64,000 nt of DNA from Tetrahymena elliotti 4EA (lineage: Eukaryota; Ciliophora; Oligohymenophorea; Hymenostomatida; Tetrahymenidae), in contig JH720370.1 in NCBI GenBank assembly GCA_000231825.2, positions 238,292 to 302,291 on the forward strand, written 5' to 3'. The notes below the pieces were generated by a model. The model searched no databases. It was given only the letters and a program-made list of their open reading frames with translations, and had not been told where the DNA came from. A program made the position numbers and the translations under genes. The first letter of the stretch is position 1. Each line of letters begins with the position of its first letter. Of the stretch, positions 1-13,039 are shown in pieces.

Positions 1-1369
1 TAGACTAGAAATAATATAGTTAAAGAGCTACTGGTTAATTTTGATTAGTTTACTTGATATTCGTCTGGTTTATTTATTTATTAATTATCATATTTTATTC
101 AATTTTTGAAATTTTTCCCATTCTTTTATATATTTTTTAACCATTTTTATTTCTATTATATTTTAAAAGTGACAATAATATTAGCGAAATGGGTGCTTAT
201 GGAATAGAATCTGGGCTATCAAAATGCTCTAATCTCTAAATTTTAGCTCTTAACCTAAAGTAAAAATTTTATTTCAAATTATGCATTTATAAAAAATAAA
301 GATTTTAATTTCTGAGCTGAAGATTAATTTGGGTTGGCTTACATGATATATTTTGGCACATTCATTAATTTTTATTTTTGTTATTAGATTTAATTCAATT
401 ATTTATTGTTTTTATCATTCAATTAAATATTTCTTTATTCAATATTTATTTTTATAATTTTTTAAAAGGGAAAATTATATTAGTGAAATAAGTGCTTTAG
501 GATCAAGATCATAACTAATAAAAGAAAAAAGACTAAAAAGACTAGTCTCATTTTCATTTTTATACTGAAATAATTATTACTTAAAAATGATTAGATTGGG
601 TTTAGGTTTAATAATTTTTAAATTATCTAATTATCCTACATATTTCAAAATTATTGTTCTTACAAATTATTTAAAATTTCAACTTAATTATCAAGCCTAA
701 AATCAATAAATAATCTTATTTTAAAATAAAACTTATTTATTTAAGCAATTAAAAATTAATTTTTAAAAATTTCAATCTTTTTATTTTAATGATTTTTTAA
801 ATTATTCCCTATTTTGAATTTAAAAAAGCAAAAAATGAGTGAAAACCTTGCTATGTTTTTTTGGAAGATAAATCATCACTATGTAAGCAAAATAGGGGGG
901 AATATTTGGAATTTAAAATTTTATATATTTTAGCATTGACTACTAATTCATTTCTTATTTTAAGATGATAAATATTTTTGTTGACAAGTTAGTTGTTTAG
1001 TTGAATGTCTTATTATTTTAACATAAATTATTGAAAATTTAAGGAATACTGCAAAATTTGTTAATGAAAATGATTTTGTTAGCTTGACATAGTTTAAAGT
1101 GGAAAATGTGATTGAATAGTAAATGAAAAGAGTTCTTGTAGAATTTAAATTAAATTAATCTAATTGCTAATTCAAAAACCATTTATTTATTGATTAAACA
1201 CAACACAAAACTAATAAAATGCATAGGCAATTAACTAATTTTTATGTTTGAATTACATTTACTAAATTAACTTAATCTATCTGCTTAGTTGCTAGATTTT
1301 ATAAAAAACTAAATTATTACTGGAGGTAAGTGATTGATAGCTAGCTAGCTAGATAGGATTTTTTGTTGA
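1..1369. other. AT-rich flank without a supported gene
   Basis: I see no convincing coding frame on either strand; frames are broken by TGA at short intervals. Two stretches resemble each other about 300 bp apart (near 151-200 and 451-500), each running from a T/A-rich lead through TTTTAAAAG into a TTAGYGAAAT..GTGCTT core, so a weak direct duplication is likely. A short GCTAGCTAGCTA run lies near 1340, just outside the stop of the neighbouring minus-strand gene. The rest presumably includes its 3' UTR. Confidence 0.5.
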
Positions 1370-2476
1370 TCACTTTCTCTTGGAAGAAGATGAATATTCA
1401 AACTAGCTTTAATATTAATAAGTAGATTATTAAACAACTGATGATACAGGTTAGTTGTCAGAAATTTACTTTTCTTAGGCCTTGGTGACTAAGAAGAAAC
1501 CCATTAAAAGAGATAATATGAAAATTATAGAGACATGAGGAGTGAAGATAGGAACAAGAACGTATGCAGGGCCAGGGCAAATACCACCCAATCCCCATCC
1601 CAAACCAAATAAGGTAGCACCTGCAATCAATTTTATATCAACTTTATTATTTGTGGGTACTTCAAATACTTGAGAATAAACGGGCTTTTCTTACTTTAAG
1701 ATAAAGTAGAAGGTAATCATATTAGGAAGAGCTGCAGCACCCATAACAATAGCTAAGGAGGGATCCCAGTTTTCTCCAATGGCAAGGAAACCAAGTACTT
1801 TTTCTCTTTTAATCATTCCTGAGACTATTAAGCCTGAGGCGAAAATAATACCAGTGATAAATGAAATGACAATTTCAGAAATATCAATATATTCATATTA
1901 GCGGTAGAGATAGAAAACATAACCAATAAAGAAAAGGCAAAGAGCAGCTAACATAATTGGTACCAAAATATTGTAATCAATTTTGCTTACTACATTTAAT
2001 CCATCAGAATCTTATAAGAAGGGGTAATAGTATCTAAGAGAGGCAATACCAAATCCGAAAGCCATAAAGAACAAAACGGCAACGAAAGAACGAACTGAGA
2101 ATCTAGGAAGACCACATACACCATGTCCACTAGTGCATCCATTACCTAATTTAGTACCGATACCAACAAGTAAACCAGCTAAAGCAAATCCGAAAATATC
2201 TAAGCTTGAAACAAGTGCTTAGGGAGGTGAAAAAATGTAAGTTTTTCCTTCATTTATAGGATCAAACTTAAATATCAGCCAGAAAACGCATGATGTAATT
2301 GCCATTCCTGAAAGTAAAGAAATCTTCCATTTAGATCCTTCGTTTCCAATTATACCACTTAACAAACCACTCATTCCTGTGATTCTACCTTTCATATATA
2401 AGTGAAAAGTAGTAGCCAAGGAAATTAATAAACCACCGCCTAATGCAAGGTACAATTCAAATGGTTCTGCTTTCAT
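1370..2476 (-). CDS. YeeE/YedE-family sulfur (thiosulfate-type) transporter
   Basis: Single-exon gene of 369 codons including TGA; the ATG at 2476 opens a hydrophobic protein of about 368 residues. It is polytopic, with many membrane helices in two similar halves. The first half carries the signature [17 protein letters not shown], with Cys near residue 114; the second carries [14 protein letters not shown] near residue 320. Both Cys-containing motifs are the hallmark of the YeeE/YedE (DUF395, 'sulphur transport') family, in which the conserved cysteines pass thiosulfate through the bacterial membrane channel. The C-terminal tail is polar and Gln/Ser-rich. Only TAA/TAG (Gln) interrupt the frame, so this is a native ciliate-coded gene, not bacterial contamination. 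Substrate and membrane (plasma or mitochondrial) cannot be told from sequence. The family is mainly prokaryotic, so ancient transfer is possible (inference). Confidence 0.9.
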
Positions 2477-4138
2477 TTCTATTTAACCTTTTGTTTTTTT
2501 TAACAATAATAATAATAATAAATCTTTTCAAATTAATCCTTTTTATTAAAAATTTATATCAATCTCACAAATTTTTATAAGCTAATTAGAAAAATATTGA
2601 TTGATTTATTTATGAGCTCAGTGCCTTTCTATTATTGAATAAATCTATTTATCATTCATTCATTTATTCATTCATTATTTATGTTTGGTAGTCAATCCTT
2701 CATTTTAGCTGGATTGAGAGTTAAATTTTATTAATTTTTATTTATCCAATTATTATCCCTTCTAATATCTTTTTTACTGTTTTATAAAATTTTTATTCTG
2801 GAATCCATCATCTTACGTCTTAACTAATTATTTTACTTTACCTTTTTGCTATTAATCTAATTATCTAGAAACTTTGACTTTGAGCAATTCATATCTTAAT
2901 TTTTTTTGTTTACATAAAATTCATCCAAGAAATAGAAATTAAATAATTTTTTCTAAAAACTTTCAAATTTTTTAGCAAAGGAAATAAATTTTAAAATAGC
3001 CAATAAACATTTGAAAAGATGTGAATAAACAAAGACATTTTCAACTTCTAAAAAATTAAGACCAAAAGTTAAATATTAATATTAATGACAAATTTTAAAG
3101 CTTTGTTATCTTTGGCATTCTACATTTATTCATTAAAAAATTTAGATTTTTTAAAACTTATTTAGAATTTAAACTTTTGAACAGTGATATTGATAGCAAA
3201 AAAGTTTTTAATTTTTTTTATTTCAGTAAATAAATTTTTGTTTAAGAAAAATATATTTAATTATATTTGAATTATTGTATTTAAATATTTAACATTTATA
3301 ATAATAATTTAATAATATGTCATTTACATAATTAATAAGGATATCAAAGATATTTAAGTATTAGTTTGCTGGAAGCTATTAAAAAAAATACCTTTCTTTT
3401 GATATTAAAAAATTCAAACTCAATATACCAATAATAAACATAATTTTTAATTAATTTTTATTTTATAAATAGATTTTTTGCAAATCTTTATAAATTTATA
3501 AACCATTATTATTTTTTTTAATAAATTACTAAGAATTTATAAATATGTAAAATATTTTGGATAAAAATACTAAAGATAAACAAATAGGTTTCTCTTCAAA
3601 CAATATTTAAAAACTACTTGTTTCTATTTTTAAACAAAATTTAATTCTAATATTGAGATTTAATTAACACATGATTTTTAATAAATATAAATGTTTATTA
3701 TCCATAAACATCTATTTTTATTTGATAAAATAAAATTTTAATCTAACTAAGAAATGAAATTTATTTTACACATTAATTTATGTTTGACAAAAACAAATTC
3801 AAAAATAATTTGTAATAAAGTGAATAAATAACATGATTATTTTGATAAATAATAATGAATAAAATAAGCAGCCTATAACTATTTGTTAAGTTTTTCAAAG
3901 ATATATTCAAATTGATTGCTACCAATAATTCAAAAACTACCCGTTTGATTTGTTAAAAATGTATAATAAATATTAAAGTAAGAAAATAAGATTGAATATT
4001 CAATCAAATTATTATATTCAGCCAAAATATTATTTTTTTCAAATTCAAAGTAAAAGTAAAAGTCAAAAAGCTCATTAATTAAAAAAATTATTTGAAATCA
4101 AAAAATAGAGCAAAAAGTGTTGGTATTAGAGCATTCAA
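2477..4138. other. Intergenic, AT-rich; divergent promoter region
   Basis: This spacer separates the divergent transporter (-) and coiled-coil (+) genes and should hold both promoters. I find no sustained TGA-free frame with protein-like composition. An (AAT)n run lies at about 2503-2523, immediately upstream of the transporter start, and a short TTCATTCATTCA-type run near 2652-2675. Nothing else is recognisable. Confidence 0.5.
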
Positions 4139-6045
4139 ATGAGAGCTGGTGGAAATATAAAAGAAGAGTTAAGAAAATTTAGATAGGTTAAGTATTCTCA
4201 AGGATTACCTGATGTTAATTTAAATAGGACTTTTGAAAATTCAAAAGATTGTATAAAGCAATAGACGGCTACTATGCATTCTTATCAAAATGATACAAAT
4301 ATATAAAAGAAAAGATCCCCTATTCTCATAGCAAATGAACTAGAATATAATACTTCTTTGGAAAAAAATTTCTTTTCTAATCCTATATTAAATGGGATTC
4401 TAAGTCCAAGTAAATATTTACTTTAAAAAATGATTAAATTTAACATAAATTATAATACTTAGATACTGTATAAAAGCTAGAATTTGTAAAAAAGATGGAT
4501 GTGATTGAAGAAAGGTAAAAAAATTAATCTCAAGAAATGCTTTTTACTGATGAAGATAAAGAAAATGTGAATACAATAAATAATGCTATTGTGGTTAATA
4601 AAAACAATTAGTAAAATCCTATAAAATTTAATTTTGAACATAAAAAATCAAATAATAGATACATTTCTTAAGATTAATGTAATTATATTATATTATTTAA
4701 AATTCAAACTAATGAATCACTTAAATAGCTAATAACTTATTTTTATATTTAACAAATCAGTGGCCTTATCTAGAAATACAATATTCACTACAGACAAATC
4801 ATTTGATTTTATTGATTTCAAATAAAATAATTAAAATCTTAACAACAACAGTCGTATCCTAGAAAAAGAAAAAAATGAATAAACTGCTACATTCAGTAAT
4901 ATATTTGATTTTTTAATTATTTTTATCATATGATTTTAAATAAATTAAAAAGAAAATTAATTCACTCTTGAATGTGGAGGATGTACAGAACGTGAAAAGA
5001 TTGGTTATGAATCAATTGATGGGAATTTAACAACACCATTATCGAATGCTGCTAATATTATGGATATGAATAAGAAAGTTAGGTTTAGTAGATCTAAAGA
5101 TAATTCTATTTTAGACCATGAAATAGTTTCTTTTTATTAAAATATCAAAGCATTCAAAGAAAAGTAAATGAAAACACTCAAAAAGAGTGATGGAAAATCC
5201 TAATTAAATATTTCTTAAATTGAATAAAAATCATTAAATAATACATAAAAACCACCCAAAAAAACCAATAATATTACAATAAAAACAGATTTATTGAATG
5301 ATTCAATTCTTAATAAATCTCTCCATAAAATCAGTAATAATAATAATTTAACAGCTTCATCTATTTCCTTACTCAAAAGTTGTAATTAAAACTCAACAAT
5401 TCTCTTAAGTGCATCTCCTTATAATACTAGAAAATCTAAAAGTGAAAGAGGGTTTACTCGCTCTTTAACTCCTGTAAATTAGTGTCCTTAATCGTAAGGA
5501 AGCAACACCATAGAAATAAAAAAGCTAAATTTGTTTGAGGAAGATGAATTAAGATAACAAATAGATCTTTTACTGAGAGAAAAAGAATAAGACAAATAAA
5601 TAATTTAATCACTCCAAGAAGATAATAAATATCTCTAAAAATTATCAGATAATTCATAATAAAATCATAGATTTGAAATAGAAAATCATTCAATGTAAAT
5701 AGACATGCTGCAAGATAAAATACTTCAACAAGAAGCACACATAAAACATTTAAATGCACTCAATTCTCTAAATCATTCATAAGTAATACCTTTTATTATT
5801 TATTTTTTAAATATTTTCAAATAAGATAATTTAATTATAAAACAAAGATTGACAAAGAAGAATTAGATTATCTAAAAAATGAAAATGCTAACTTGCGAGA
5901 AGAAAAATATTAAGTTGAAAACTAGCTCGAATAACTTAATTTCTTCTTTAATGAAAAGGTGTAAGAAAACATATAACTTGCTGAATAAATAATATATCTA
6001 AGGACTGAATTGGATAAATATAGTTCAAGTAATACAAATAATTGA
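4139..6045 (+). CDS. Coiled-coil protein of unknown function
   Basis: Five exons with introns at 4410-4462, 4679-4760, 4896-4952 and 5783-5847; the exon sum is 550 codons including TGA and all phases agree. The first two thirds are low-complexity, rich in Asn, Ser, Lys and Gln, with a basic Ser/Arg patch (RKSKSERGFTRSLTP) near residue 370. The C-terminal third is a charged, heptad-like coiled coil (EEDELRQQIDLLLREKEQ and onward). There is no signal peptide or membrane segment. I do not recognise the family; cytoskeletal or basal-body coiled-coil proteins of ciliates often look like this, but that is only analogy. The start is the first ATG of the open frame, with an A-rich leader. Confidence 0.75.
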
Positions 6046-6940
6046 ATTTATTTGCCCTCATTATAATAGCACTACTAACTTATAACAAAAAATTAATTAA
6101 ATTACTTAAAACTTCTATTATTTTTTCATTCATTCATATTTTATTTTAATTGAGTTCTCGTTCTCCAAAGAGCTATTTTTATCTATCTATCTATCTACCC
6201 ATCTATTATTTTATTTTAGAGCAAATCTTAGAATTTGAATATTCAATAAAGGCTATCAATTTATATTTAATATTAACTTGAATGAAATATTATAATTAAT
6301 TTAAAAAATAAGATTTCCTATTTCTAATAAATTTGATCAGCTTAAATTTTATCAAAATTTTCAAAGTTAAATCTCTAAAGCAATAACTAATTAATTTCAT
6401 TTAAATTTTAATAATGATCATTACTTTTCTTTTTTTTATATTAAAAGTTAATAATAATAAACATATTTATTTTAACTATTCTATGAATTGAGAGATCCAA
6501 TAATTATTAACAATTAAATTAAAATTTCACCAAAGTAATATTTTAATTTATCACTTAAAATTACTTTCTGAAGTATTTTTGAAAGCTTTTTAGTCGTTAT
6601 AAAAGACTATATTAAGGCAAATTAAATTTTCAAAAATATTTCCCAATCAAGGTGAAAAAAAGATAGATAAGAATGATGAGATAAAAGAAAAATAATAATA
6701 ATAATAATAAATAAGAGAAGATGATTAGTTAAGATATTCAACATTAAATTTTTTTATAAATATAAATCTGAAATAATTTTGATTGAACACAGATGCATAC
6801 ATATTTATTTAGTTATTTTAGTTATTTATAATTAATTGATTTTTTTAATTTAAGATGCAGAGATAAAGATTTTGAATTATATTTCTTTTTAAAGTATTTT
6901 TCATTTTTAATTGAAAAATAATACTGTTTATCATTTCGGA
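6046..6940. other. Intergenic between convergent genes; microsatellites
   Basis: This stretch holds the 3' flanks of two convergent genes. A (TATC)n tract lies at about 6180-6197 and an (AAT)n tract at about 6690-6712. No coding frame is supported on either strand. Confidence 0.5.
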
Positions 6941-9900
6941 TCAATTGATGTTCCAAATATTAACCATTGAATCATTTTTGTTTCCAGTGGTAAAGATGTG
7001 GATTTTGGTTTCATCATCTCTTTTGAAAGCTGTAACAGCACCGAAGGGGAAACAGTCAAAGTTATGCTTTGATTTTTGAGTATCAATAGGTACATCTGAA
7101 GTTGCATCCCACAGTTTGAGAGTTCCATCAAAAGATGCAGTTAAAAGTTAAACTTTTTTCATTTGATCTAAATATTTTTTGTTCTTCAACTTTTTCTATT
7201 TATTCAATGTAGAGTTAGGACTTACCATATTAGAAGGAGCTGTTCCACAAGAGGTAATTGTAGCATATTTTTATGGTGAAACCATTCTAGATTTTGTGGA
7301 GTTGTAAGCTTAAGTGAAATTCATGTTATTGCTCAGAGGGAGATTGCTACTTGAGGTAGTTGTAGTAGCACTACCTTTCTTTAAGGATGAATATGTGGAA
7401 ATACCACCAATTTTTACTTTACTAGGAGAGGCATAGTGGGAGATAACATTTTCTTAATTATCATGTAATTTATCATTTTCAGGATTTTGAGGGCGTTCAA
7501 AAATGATAAATTTGTAGATCCATCCACTACTATTTTTGATTGTTTTAATACAAGTTGAGTCTTATAATTCCCATATTTTAATATCTCCATTAGCTGAACC
7601 TGAGAATAAGATATCCTTACAAGTTTTTGATGCCTTAAGTGAAGTAACATCAGTGTTATGTGCTTCAGGGATGTTTGTGTCTAAGATCATTTTTTCAAGA
7701 GCTCCATTTCGAAAGTTTTCTTTATAATATTGCAAACGCCATATTTTAATTGTTCTATCTCTACCACCTGAAGCAAGGTATTTTCCACAAGGGAAAAGTT
7801 CAAGAGCATAAATAGTATCCTTATGATCAAAGTATTTTCTATTAAGAATTTCGCTATTAAAGGCATTCCAGACTACAATTTTTGGATCACTAGATGCCGT
7901 GATTACAGTTTCACAATCCTTCAAACCCAAAATGCAATTAATACTTGCATCATGTTCTCCTTCGAAAGTTTTCATAATATCGAAATTCTAGTTTAATATG
8001 GCAAAACCTCCAAACAATCCCACTAAAACCATAACTGATCCATCAGGTCTTTTCAATGTTGACAAAGTGGTAATGTCTTAGGTAAATTTAACTTCCTTTA
8101 CGAAACGGTGGTCTTTCAATCCAAACACTCTAACTGTTCTATCATATGAACCTGTTAAATAGGTATCATCATCAATCAAAACTAGAGAAAAGATTCCAGC
8201 CTTGTGATTAGTATTAACCTAAATTATTTTTAAAATAAGATTAGAAATAAACAAACAATTTAATTTTTAAATTTTATTTATTCATATGAGAATGAATGAA
8301 AAATTAATTTTGCTTTTTGAATTTATTTTTAGTAATTTGTTTGGTATCTTTTTTGCATTTTAGAACTTTTTATTAATTTTGTAAGCGAAATAAAAAAATA
8401 ATTCGTTTTTAATCGACTTAAATAGGAAAATCTACAAATGATAGAATTTATGAAAATTTGAATATTTTCCTTTCTTTTTATTAAAAAAAATAAATTATTT
8501 GTCCTTTTTTTTCTTTTCTTAAGAAAAATCTTTCGGTTAAGCCTGAATAGATAGATAGAGTGTTTTTGATTAAATTTCTTCTTTTGGCAATTTAAATTTT
8601 TTAATTAAGGAGTGTTGAAATTAATAAGTGATATTAAGTGGTAGAAATGAAATGTAAATTCAAAAAATTAATTACGCTTTTAATAAATTCTACTTTAGAG
8701 ACTACCTAATCTTCTTAAAGAGCTACATTATCACTCTTTTCAATGAATTAAAGAGCTTCTATTTCTGGCTTCTCCTCAATAGTCAAAGCTTCTAAGTTTT
8801 CTTTGTTAAAATCCAAAGCAAGCTTAGGCTTGGGTACTTAAAGGAACAGATTAATAGAATCAGATAAGTCATGATAAATTCTCTTAATGTCAGAATAAGC
8901 ATCTCTGTATAACTTTTAGCCTTCTCCCTTGTTCTTGTATTAAGGTTTATTAGAAGAAAGTTCTTTGAAATCAGCAAAGAGATCTTTAATTGGAGCCAAG
9001 TGAGGTTGCTAAGCAAGATTTAAAGTGAGATAACTATAGCCGGTCATGCCTGTAAAGCAAGAAAGAGTTTCAGATTATTCTGTGTTTAATACAAGGTTAC
9101 CACAGTTTTAATTTTGTATTTATTTCTGAATTTATTCTTTGTAACGATTCAAGAGAGGTTGGATATTTTAAACAAGCTTCTTGAAATTATATGATTGGTT
9201 CTTTGAAGTGGTTATATCCTTTACATTTTTGAGGAAGTCATCAAAATCGTTCTTAATATCAATATTTGATTCTTTTTCTTATTGTAGATCTTGAGCCTTA
9301 ATCTTAAGGGATTTAGCCATTTCTTAAAACTTGTCAAATTGTTAATTTAACTGAGCCTTTAATTTAAGCTTAACTTCTTCCATGTCTCTTGTGAATTCAG
9401 CTATGAGTGCATCAAAATCTGCATCTATTTTTTCTTCTTCCTTCTTGACATGATTGCGATACTTAAGGACTTAACGATCAAGTTTAGCTAAAAGAGATGA
9501 AAGTTATCTGTTTCCATTGGAGAAATCATCCTTATGCTATAGAGAAAATGACTTACAGACTTAAATAAAATCATCATAGTTAAACATGTGTTCTTTGTGA
9601 AGTCCTATATGTTGTTAGCTATCAAAGTAGCAATCAGAGCAAAGAAGTACTTGTTATTCACAACCAGTTTTAGTACAAATTTTCTCAATACCCTTGTCAT
9701 GCTTTTTGCAAGTAAGCTTAAATCCACTTGATCCGTTTGTAGGGCTATACTATTAATTTGATTAGGTTAACTATTGAGATATTGTAGAACCTACAGAAGT
9801 ATAAGCTGCACCTGAATTGTAGTTAGAAACTGAAACATTTTCGCTTGCTGGAATGCTTGTTTGTTGAATCTAAGAAGAGCTATAAATGTTAGTTCTTGAA

Positions 9901-10085
9901 TCATATTGTGCGAAGAATGAAGAGGACTTAAGTGCAGCAGCTTAACTAAAGCTTGATACAACTGAGCTATTATGATTAACAGGAGTTTTCTTGCGTGAAT
10001 TGCTACGAGGAGATCTATTTTAACTCAACATAGATTGAGCTTTTGTATTCAAAGTATTAGATGATTAAAGGGCTCTTTGCAACAT
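6941..10085 (-). CDS. B-box zinc-finger / coiled-coil / WD40-repeat protein
   Basis: Two exons (10085-8676 and 8218-6941) around a 457-bp intron joined in phase 0; 470 + 426 codons give about 895 residues. Order of parts: a Ser/Gln-rich basic N-terminus; a B-box-like zinc-binding segment at about residues 126-170 (C-x2-H-x7-C-x4-C-x6-C-x2-C, then a His cluster); a long coiled coil at about 180-330; and a C-terminal WD40 propeller from about residue 470. Propeller hallmarks include GSYDRTVRVF, SGGRDRTIKIW, SGSANGDIKIWEL and ASFDGTLKLWD. A Ser/Thr/Lys-rich insert (around GSATTTTSSSNLPLS) interrupts the propeller near residue 750. TRIM-like B-box plus coiled-coil plus WD40 without an obvious RING is common in ciliates. 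A scaffold or ubiquitin-pathway role is inference; no specific orthologue is claimed. Confidence 0.88.
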
Positions 10086-11269
10086 ATTTTTTCAAACAGT
10101 TTTTGGTTTTTAAATGCCTAAATTATATTTAAAACTCTTGATGAAATTATTAATAAGGTTGATTGCTAGAAGACTTGTTTGAATGAGTGATAGTCAGACT
10201 ATCTTATTTGATAACTTTTCTTGTTTGTTGCTAATTATTTTTTGTTGTGTTCTTTTGAAATAATTTATTTACTTATTCGCTTTTATTTTTTCTAATTTTT
10301 GTTTAGATTTTTTCTTTATTTTGATAACTTCTTATGTATTTTTGAATAAGATAAAGAGCTAGCTTCTCTCTCACTCACTACTAGTTGTTAATTTACTAAC
10401 CTTGATTTTCTTATAATTTCTAAACAATTATTTTAAATATGTGCTTGCTAGGTGTTAAATTTTCTTTGATTCATAGTTTTGATGTTTAAATAAATATAAA
10501 CACCTTCTCATATTATTATATATTTTCAAATTATCGAACTTTATAATAGATAGATACATGCATACATACACACACATATCAAGTTTTTATTAATTTTGAA
10601 TGTCTTTTGAATATTAAGAGGTATCCACTTTCATTAGTTGTCCGTTAATATTTAAAAGATACATTTTATTTTCTATGTTATAATATTATATTCAATTATC
10701 ATTTTTTTATGTAAATAAATACTCTAACCCACAATTTTAATCATAGAAATTTAAATCCATCATTACTTAATTTTTTCTAAATTTATTAAAATTAACTAAT
10801 TTAAACATTTTCAAAATAAATAATAATTTTAATTATCTATTAATTTATCAAATTCATATTGAATTTTAAAATATGGTCTCACCTCAATCTCCATAAAATT
10901 TTTCTAAAAATATTTATTAATTTACTAGGTGTTTCTATCTTTCGGAAAACTTTATTTTCTATTTAAATTTGAATGAGTTCGAAATAAGTTTATTTACTGA
11001 CATATTAAAGGTTACTCATTCACAATTTATATTAATTCGAAATTATTTGAAATTTCTAAGTTAATAAGTAATAAGCAGTGATGGAAAATCTTATAAAAAT
11101 CTTCCCTCCTTTTTTATCTGACATTTAAGAATTAAAATTAGATAAAAAAAGGTACTTTTTGTGATAATATTATTTCTATTTTTTGTTTTTTTACAGTTCA
11201 AAGTAGCACACTTGTTTAAGAGAGTGGAGAACAGAATTCACTACAAGCAATGCTCCAAGCCATAACATG
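10086..11269. other. Intergenic; promoter side of the B-box/WD40 gene
   Basis: AT-rich DNA upstream of the minus-strand WD40 gene. A mixed GATA/CATA/CACA microsatellite lies at about 10546-10580. No gene is supported. The transposase relic that follows may start somewhat upstream of 11270, but I could not see terminal inverted repeats. Confidence 0.45.
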
Positions 11270-12230
11270 ATTAATAGCACTTTTACAAAAATTTAAAGAG
11301 ACAGAATCTGTGATCTATAAAATTCTATATTAAAATTAGGTAAGCGAATAAAAGTAATAAAATATTGATCAAATTTAACAATAAAATGAGAAAAAATTAT
11401 AACACTTCTATTAGAAAAGTAGCAAAGACAGTTGTCTCTTTAGCATCTAAAACATATAGAATGTTAAAGAATTATTTATAACTTAAGCCCTATAAGATAT
11501 CTTTCAATTAGATATTTGAAGATGATCTTGAAAAAAAATTTCATTTGCCAACTTCCAACTTAAGCTAAACTGATAAAGAGTAACAATTCTTTATCATCAA
11601 CTACGAATCAATTTTTACCATAAATTAGAATATAGATAGGTAGGATAATATAATTTGTATTATTAAAAACCTAAAAAATTCTAATAACATATAATATGAT
11701 CAAAAAATTGATGTATGGTGTGATTTTTCAAAATTTAATTTCTATCAACCATTTTACTTTTATGATAATGTTAGCAGTGAAAGATATCTAGAAATACAAA
11801 AAATTATTTTTTACCCAAGACCAAATGAGTCTAGAATTATTAATATTATTATTTTCAACAGGATGGATCAACATCAGATACAACAAAGGATGTTTAACTT
11901 TGGTTATTTAATGTTGTTGGTGACTATTTTATAACAAAAGATGAATAGTCCCAAGATCACCTGAACTTAATCCAAATAATTAATTTCTATTGGGATATTT
12001 TAAATCACCAGTCTATAATCCCTATCCTTAAAATATAGATGAATTGAAGTTCAATATTGAAAAAGAAATTAAAAAACTCAAAGCGAGATTCATAAAAGTA
12101 TTCTAAAATTTAGGAAAATGATATAAATTTATCATTAAATCTAAAGATTAGTTTCGAAGAGGGGGTATAGAGATTTGGATAGGATTAAATAAAATATATC
12201 ATTTGTTATCAAGAAATAATAAATAAAATT
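11270..12230 (+). pseudogene. Decayed Tc1/mariner-like DDE transposase
   Basis: Transposase-like sequence spread over shifted reading frames. From 11386 one frame gives a helix-turn-helix-like tail (YRMLKNYLQLKPYKI), then the stretch matching the first catalytic block (ESIFTINQNIDRQ), then VWCDFSKF. Near 11860 the homology moves to another frame (QQDGSTSDTTKDVQLWLF), and near 11950 to the third (PRSPELNP, GYFKSPVYN, IDELKFNIEKEI). An in-frame TGA follows NLGK near 12120, with homologous sequence continuing beyond it (KFIIKSKDQ). These blocks are diagnostic of IS630/Tc1/mariner transposases with the DDE_3 fold. The first catalytic Asp appears replaced (INYES where families have SDEK-like), QQDG is kept, and the third acidic residue appears lost. 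With two frameshifts and a stop it cannot make an active enzyme. Flanking inverted repeats were not identified. Confidence 0.85.
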
Positions 12231-13039
12231 ATTTTAAATTATTAAATTAATCTGAAAACAATAAATAAAAAGAAATTAATTAGTGAAGCATATGTCAAGT
12301 AAACCAGCAAAAATTATTGATTAAGTAAGTGTAGTTCATAAATTAAAGTTTTATGTTTATCAAGATATTCATAATTATTATTGAAACACTATTTTTACAT
12401 GATGTTAAAAGTCAAAGCTTTGAGATTTTATTATTTCAAAAAGAAAATAATAATTTTATCTTAAGTCAATATGGAGTTGAATCTCTATTAATTTTTTAAG
12501 TTTTTCTAAAGCTTTAAATATTTTTCATTCTTTGGCAAAATAAAACTTTTATTGTTATTTTTGGTAAATTTTATTAAAATTATTTTATTTCAAAATGAAA
12601 ATGGTGAGTAAAGAACATTTATATGAAAACTTAATTCCATTCCATTTTAAGAAAAAGGAAATTCATAAAATCTGAAAACTAAATTAAGTTACTCAATAAA
12701 TTTCTTAATTTTTCATGATTTACAAAAAATAAAAATTCTTACCACGAAAACAATTAAATATTTTTCCTATTTGGTTAAATAATAGAAATTAGTAAAATTT
12801 TTCATTTGAAAACTGAGTTGGATGAAAATAATTTATTTTTAATATTATATTAAAAATGAAATAAATCTATTCAAATTAAAGTTCTTATTTAATTTAAATG
12901 AATTATTATTGAATAAAGTAAAAACACAAATAGTAAATTAGTAAAGTAAATACATATTTTCTTAAAATTGTATTAAAAATTTATTTAAATAAACAATTTA
13001 TTGTAAAATAATTCATGAATCTTTAGAAAAGGTAGGTAA
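12231..13039. other. Intergenic, nothing recognised
   Basis: AT-rich spacer between the transposase relic and the 3' end of the CNNM-type gene. Neither strand shows a coding frame. It may hold the remaining transposon end, but no inverted repeat is evident. Confidence 0.45.

Noticed and set aside
7536..7727. Plus-strand 63-codon frame and other frames within 6931-9016
   Set aside because: These are shadows of the WD40/B-box gene, whose repeat signatures fix the minus-strand frame. The true stop is TGA at 6941-6943; the frame ending at 6931 is not that of the protein.
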